From NCBI GenBank assembly GCA_913043885.1, contig CAJWOB010000171.1, forward strand, positions 1 to 6,151: 6,151 nt of DNA, read 5' to 3'. Source of the DNA: an uncultured Spirochaetaceae bacterium (lineage in GTDB: Bacteria > Spirochaetota > Spirochaetia > SZUA-6 > Bin103). A model generated the notes under the pieces. It was given only the letters and a program-made list of their open reading frames with translations, was not told the DNA's origin and made no database searches. Both the position numbers and the translations under genes were made by a program. Positions within the stretch are counted from its first letter, which is position 1. Every line of letters starts with the position of its first letter. This document shows positions 5,532 to 6,151 of this stretch, in pieces.

Positions 5532-6151
5532 CTAGTTCTCGCCGGCAGGCGCCAGGTCTAGCACGGTCAGCTGCAACTGGTCCTGGTCCTGAAAGGTAGA
5601 CTTGCTGAGCCGGAAGACGACATCTACCTCGCCGCCGGCTTCGATACCGTCGATCTTGTCGGCGGCATTCCAGTAGAGCGCCGGCCAGCGGAATCTGCCG
5701 GTGTCGAGCACCAGCTTGACGTGCCCCGGCTCGGCCTTCCCTACCAGCTCGACGTTCGCCACCGGTAGACGACGGCTGATGAAGACCAACTGGGGGTTAC
5801 CAACACCGTAGGGGGCGAACAGCTGTGCGGCGCTCCACAACTCCGGCGCGAGGAACTCCGCCGGGATCTCCGCATCCACCTCCCTTGCCCGATCCTCCAG
5901 GGGGGTGGGTTCGGGAAGCTCGCCAGCCAGCATCGCCATGCGCCCCTCCAGTGCCTCGAGGCGATCTGCTGGCAGGGAGAAGCCGGCGGCAGCCGCGTGC
6001 CCGCCGTGCTTGGTGAGCAGATCGCCGCAGCTGGCCAGGAACTCGACCGCAGAGATGGCACCGCGCGTGCGCATCGACCCGGTGGCGTTTTCCTCCTCGA
6101 CCGCGGCGTCCTCGACCGGCCCGTCGTCGGAGGAGCGCTGGGGGTCCTCCG
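5532..6151 (-). CDS. recJ: Single-stranded-DNA exonuclease RecJ, C-terminal part
   Basis: The frame is open to the right edge, giving 205 complete codons of the C-terminus. RecJ degrades single-stranded DNA 5' to 3' in recombination, base-excision and mismatch repair. Visible are the end of the DHHA1 domain, with GSMRTRGAIS and the signature GGHAAAAGFSL (fragment residues 49-59), a helical linker, FAPYGVGNPQ, and a final OB-like domain ending LQLTVLDLAPAGEN. The catalytic DHH motifs lie outside the window. ATG at 6074 is not the start: the frame continues upstream with matching RecJ sequence (GS just before it). Fragment residues 1-21 are an acidic low-complexity stretch (9 Asp/Glu), unusual within this domain. 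The stop at 5532 is followed 5 nt later by the M23 start, so the two are probably co-transcribed. Confidence 0.92.
   Translation of the reverse strand, partial: EDPQRSSDDGPVEDAAVEEENATGSMRTRGAISAVEFLASCGDLLTKHGGHAAAAGFSLPADRLEALEGRMAMLAGELPEPTPLEDRAREVDAEIPAEFLAPELWSAAQLFAPYGVGNPQLVFISRRLPVANVELVGKAEPGHVKLVLDTGRFRWPALYWNAADKIDGIEAGGEVDVVFRLSKSTFQDQDQLQLTVLDLAPAGEN

Noticed and set aside
1..6151. CRISPR array, insertion sequence, toxin-antitoxin, phage or defence genes
   Set aside because: No regularly spaced repeats, transposase or integrase motifs, or paired small unknown genes were seen; all coding space is accounted for by housekeeping genes.

Overview
The window is GC-rich bacterial chromosome, densely packed with ordinary housekeeping genes and with no visible mobile element. 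The best taxonomic guess is a high-GC member of the Spirochaetota. The order recJ, M23 peptidase, rpsU is, as I recall, also found in Borrelia and Treponema, and the ComM and RNase HI sequences look compatible. This comes from reading, not from a search. GTG (and possibly TTG) start codons are common here, and clear Shine-Dalgarno sites are scarce.

Layout. On the minus strand, read from right to left, three genes run head to tail: rnhA (RNase HI, 3369-2902), comM (Mg-chelatase-like AAA+ ATPase, 2844-1219) and an HtrA/DegP-type serine protease (from 1174, cut by the left edge). They are separated by only about 45-60 nt and could be one transcription unit. A plus-strand elongator tRNA-Met (3414-3489) diverges from rnhA and has its own sigma-70-like promoter. 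After it comes a plus-strand gene for a small four-helix membrane protein (3643-4113). This converges, 12 nt apart, on a minus-strand initiator tRNA-fMet (4198-4126), which also has a recognisable promoter. Further right, again on the minus strand, lie recJ (cut by the right edge, stop at 5532), an exported M23/LytM-type peptidase (5526-4612) and rpsU (ribosomal protein S21, about 4551-4342).

Functionally the window combines nucleic-acid maintenance (RecJ, ComM, RNase HI), envelope quality control and cell-wall remodelling (HtrA, M23) and translation initiation (S21, initiator tRNA, elongator tRNA-Met). I found no convincing undescribed system. The observations most worth a second look are small. 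rpsU seems to lack a standard start codon: an ATC sits exactly where the family's initiator Met is expected, behind the best Shine-Dalgarno site of the window. The initiator tRNA has a C1xU72 mismatch and no encoded CCA, whereas its elongator neighbour encodes CCA. RNase HI carries His in place of the fourth catalytic Asp. RecJ has a short acidic, low-complexity stretch inside its DHHA1 region.
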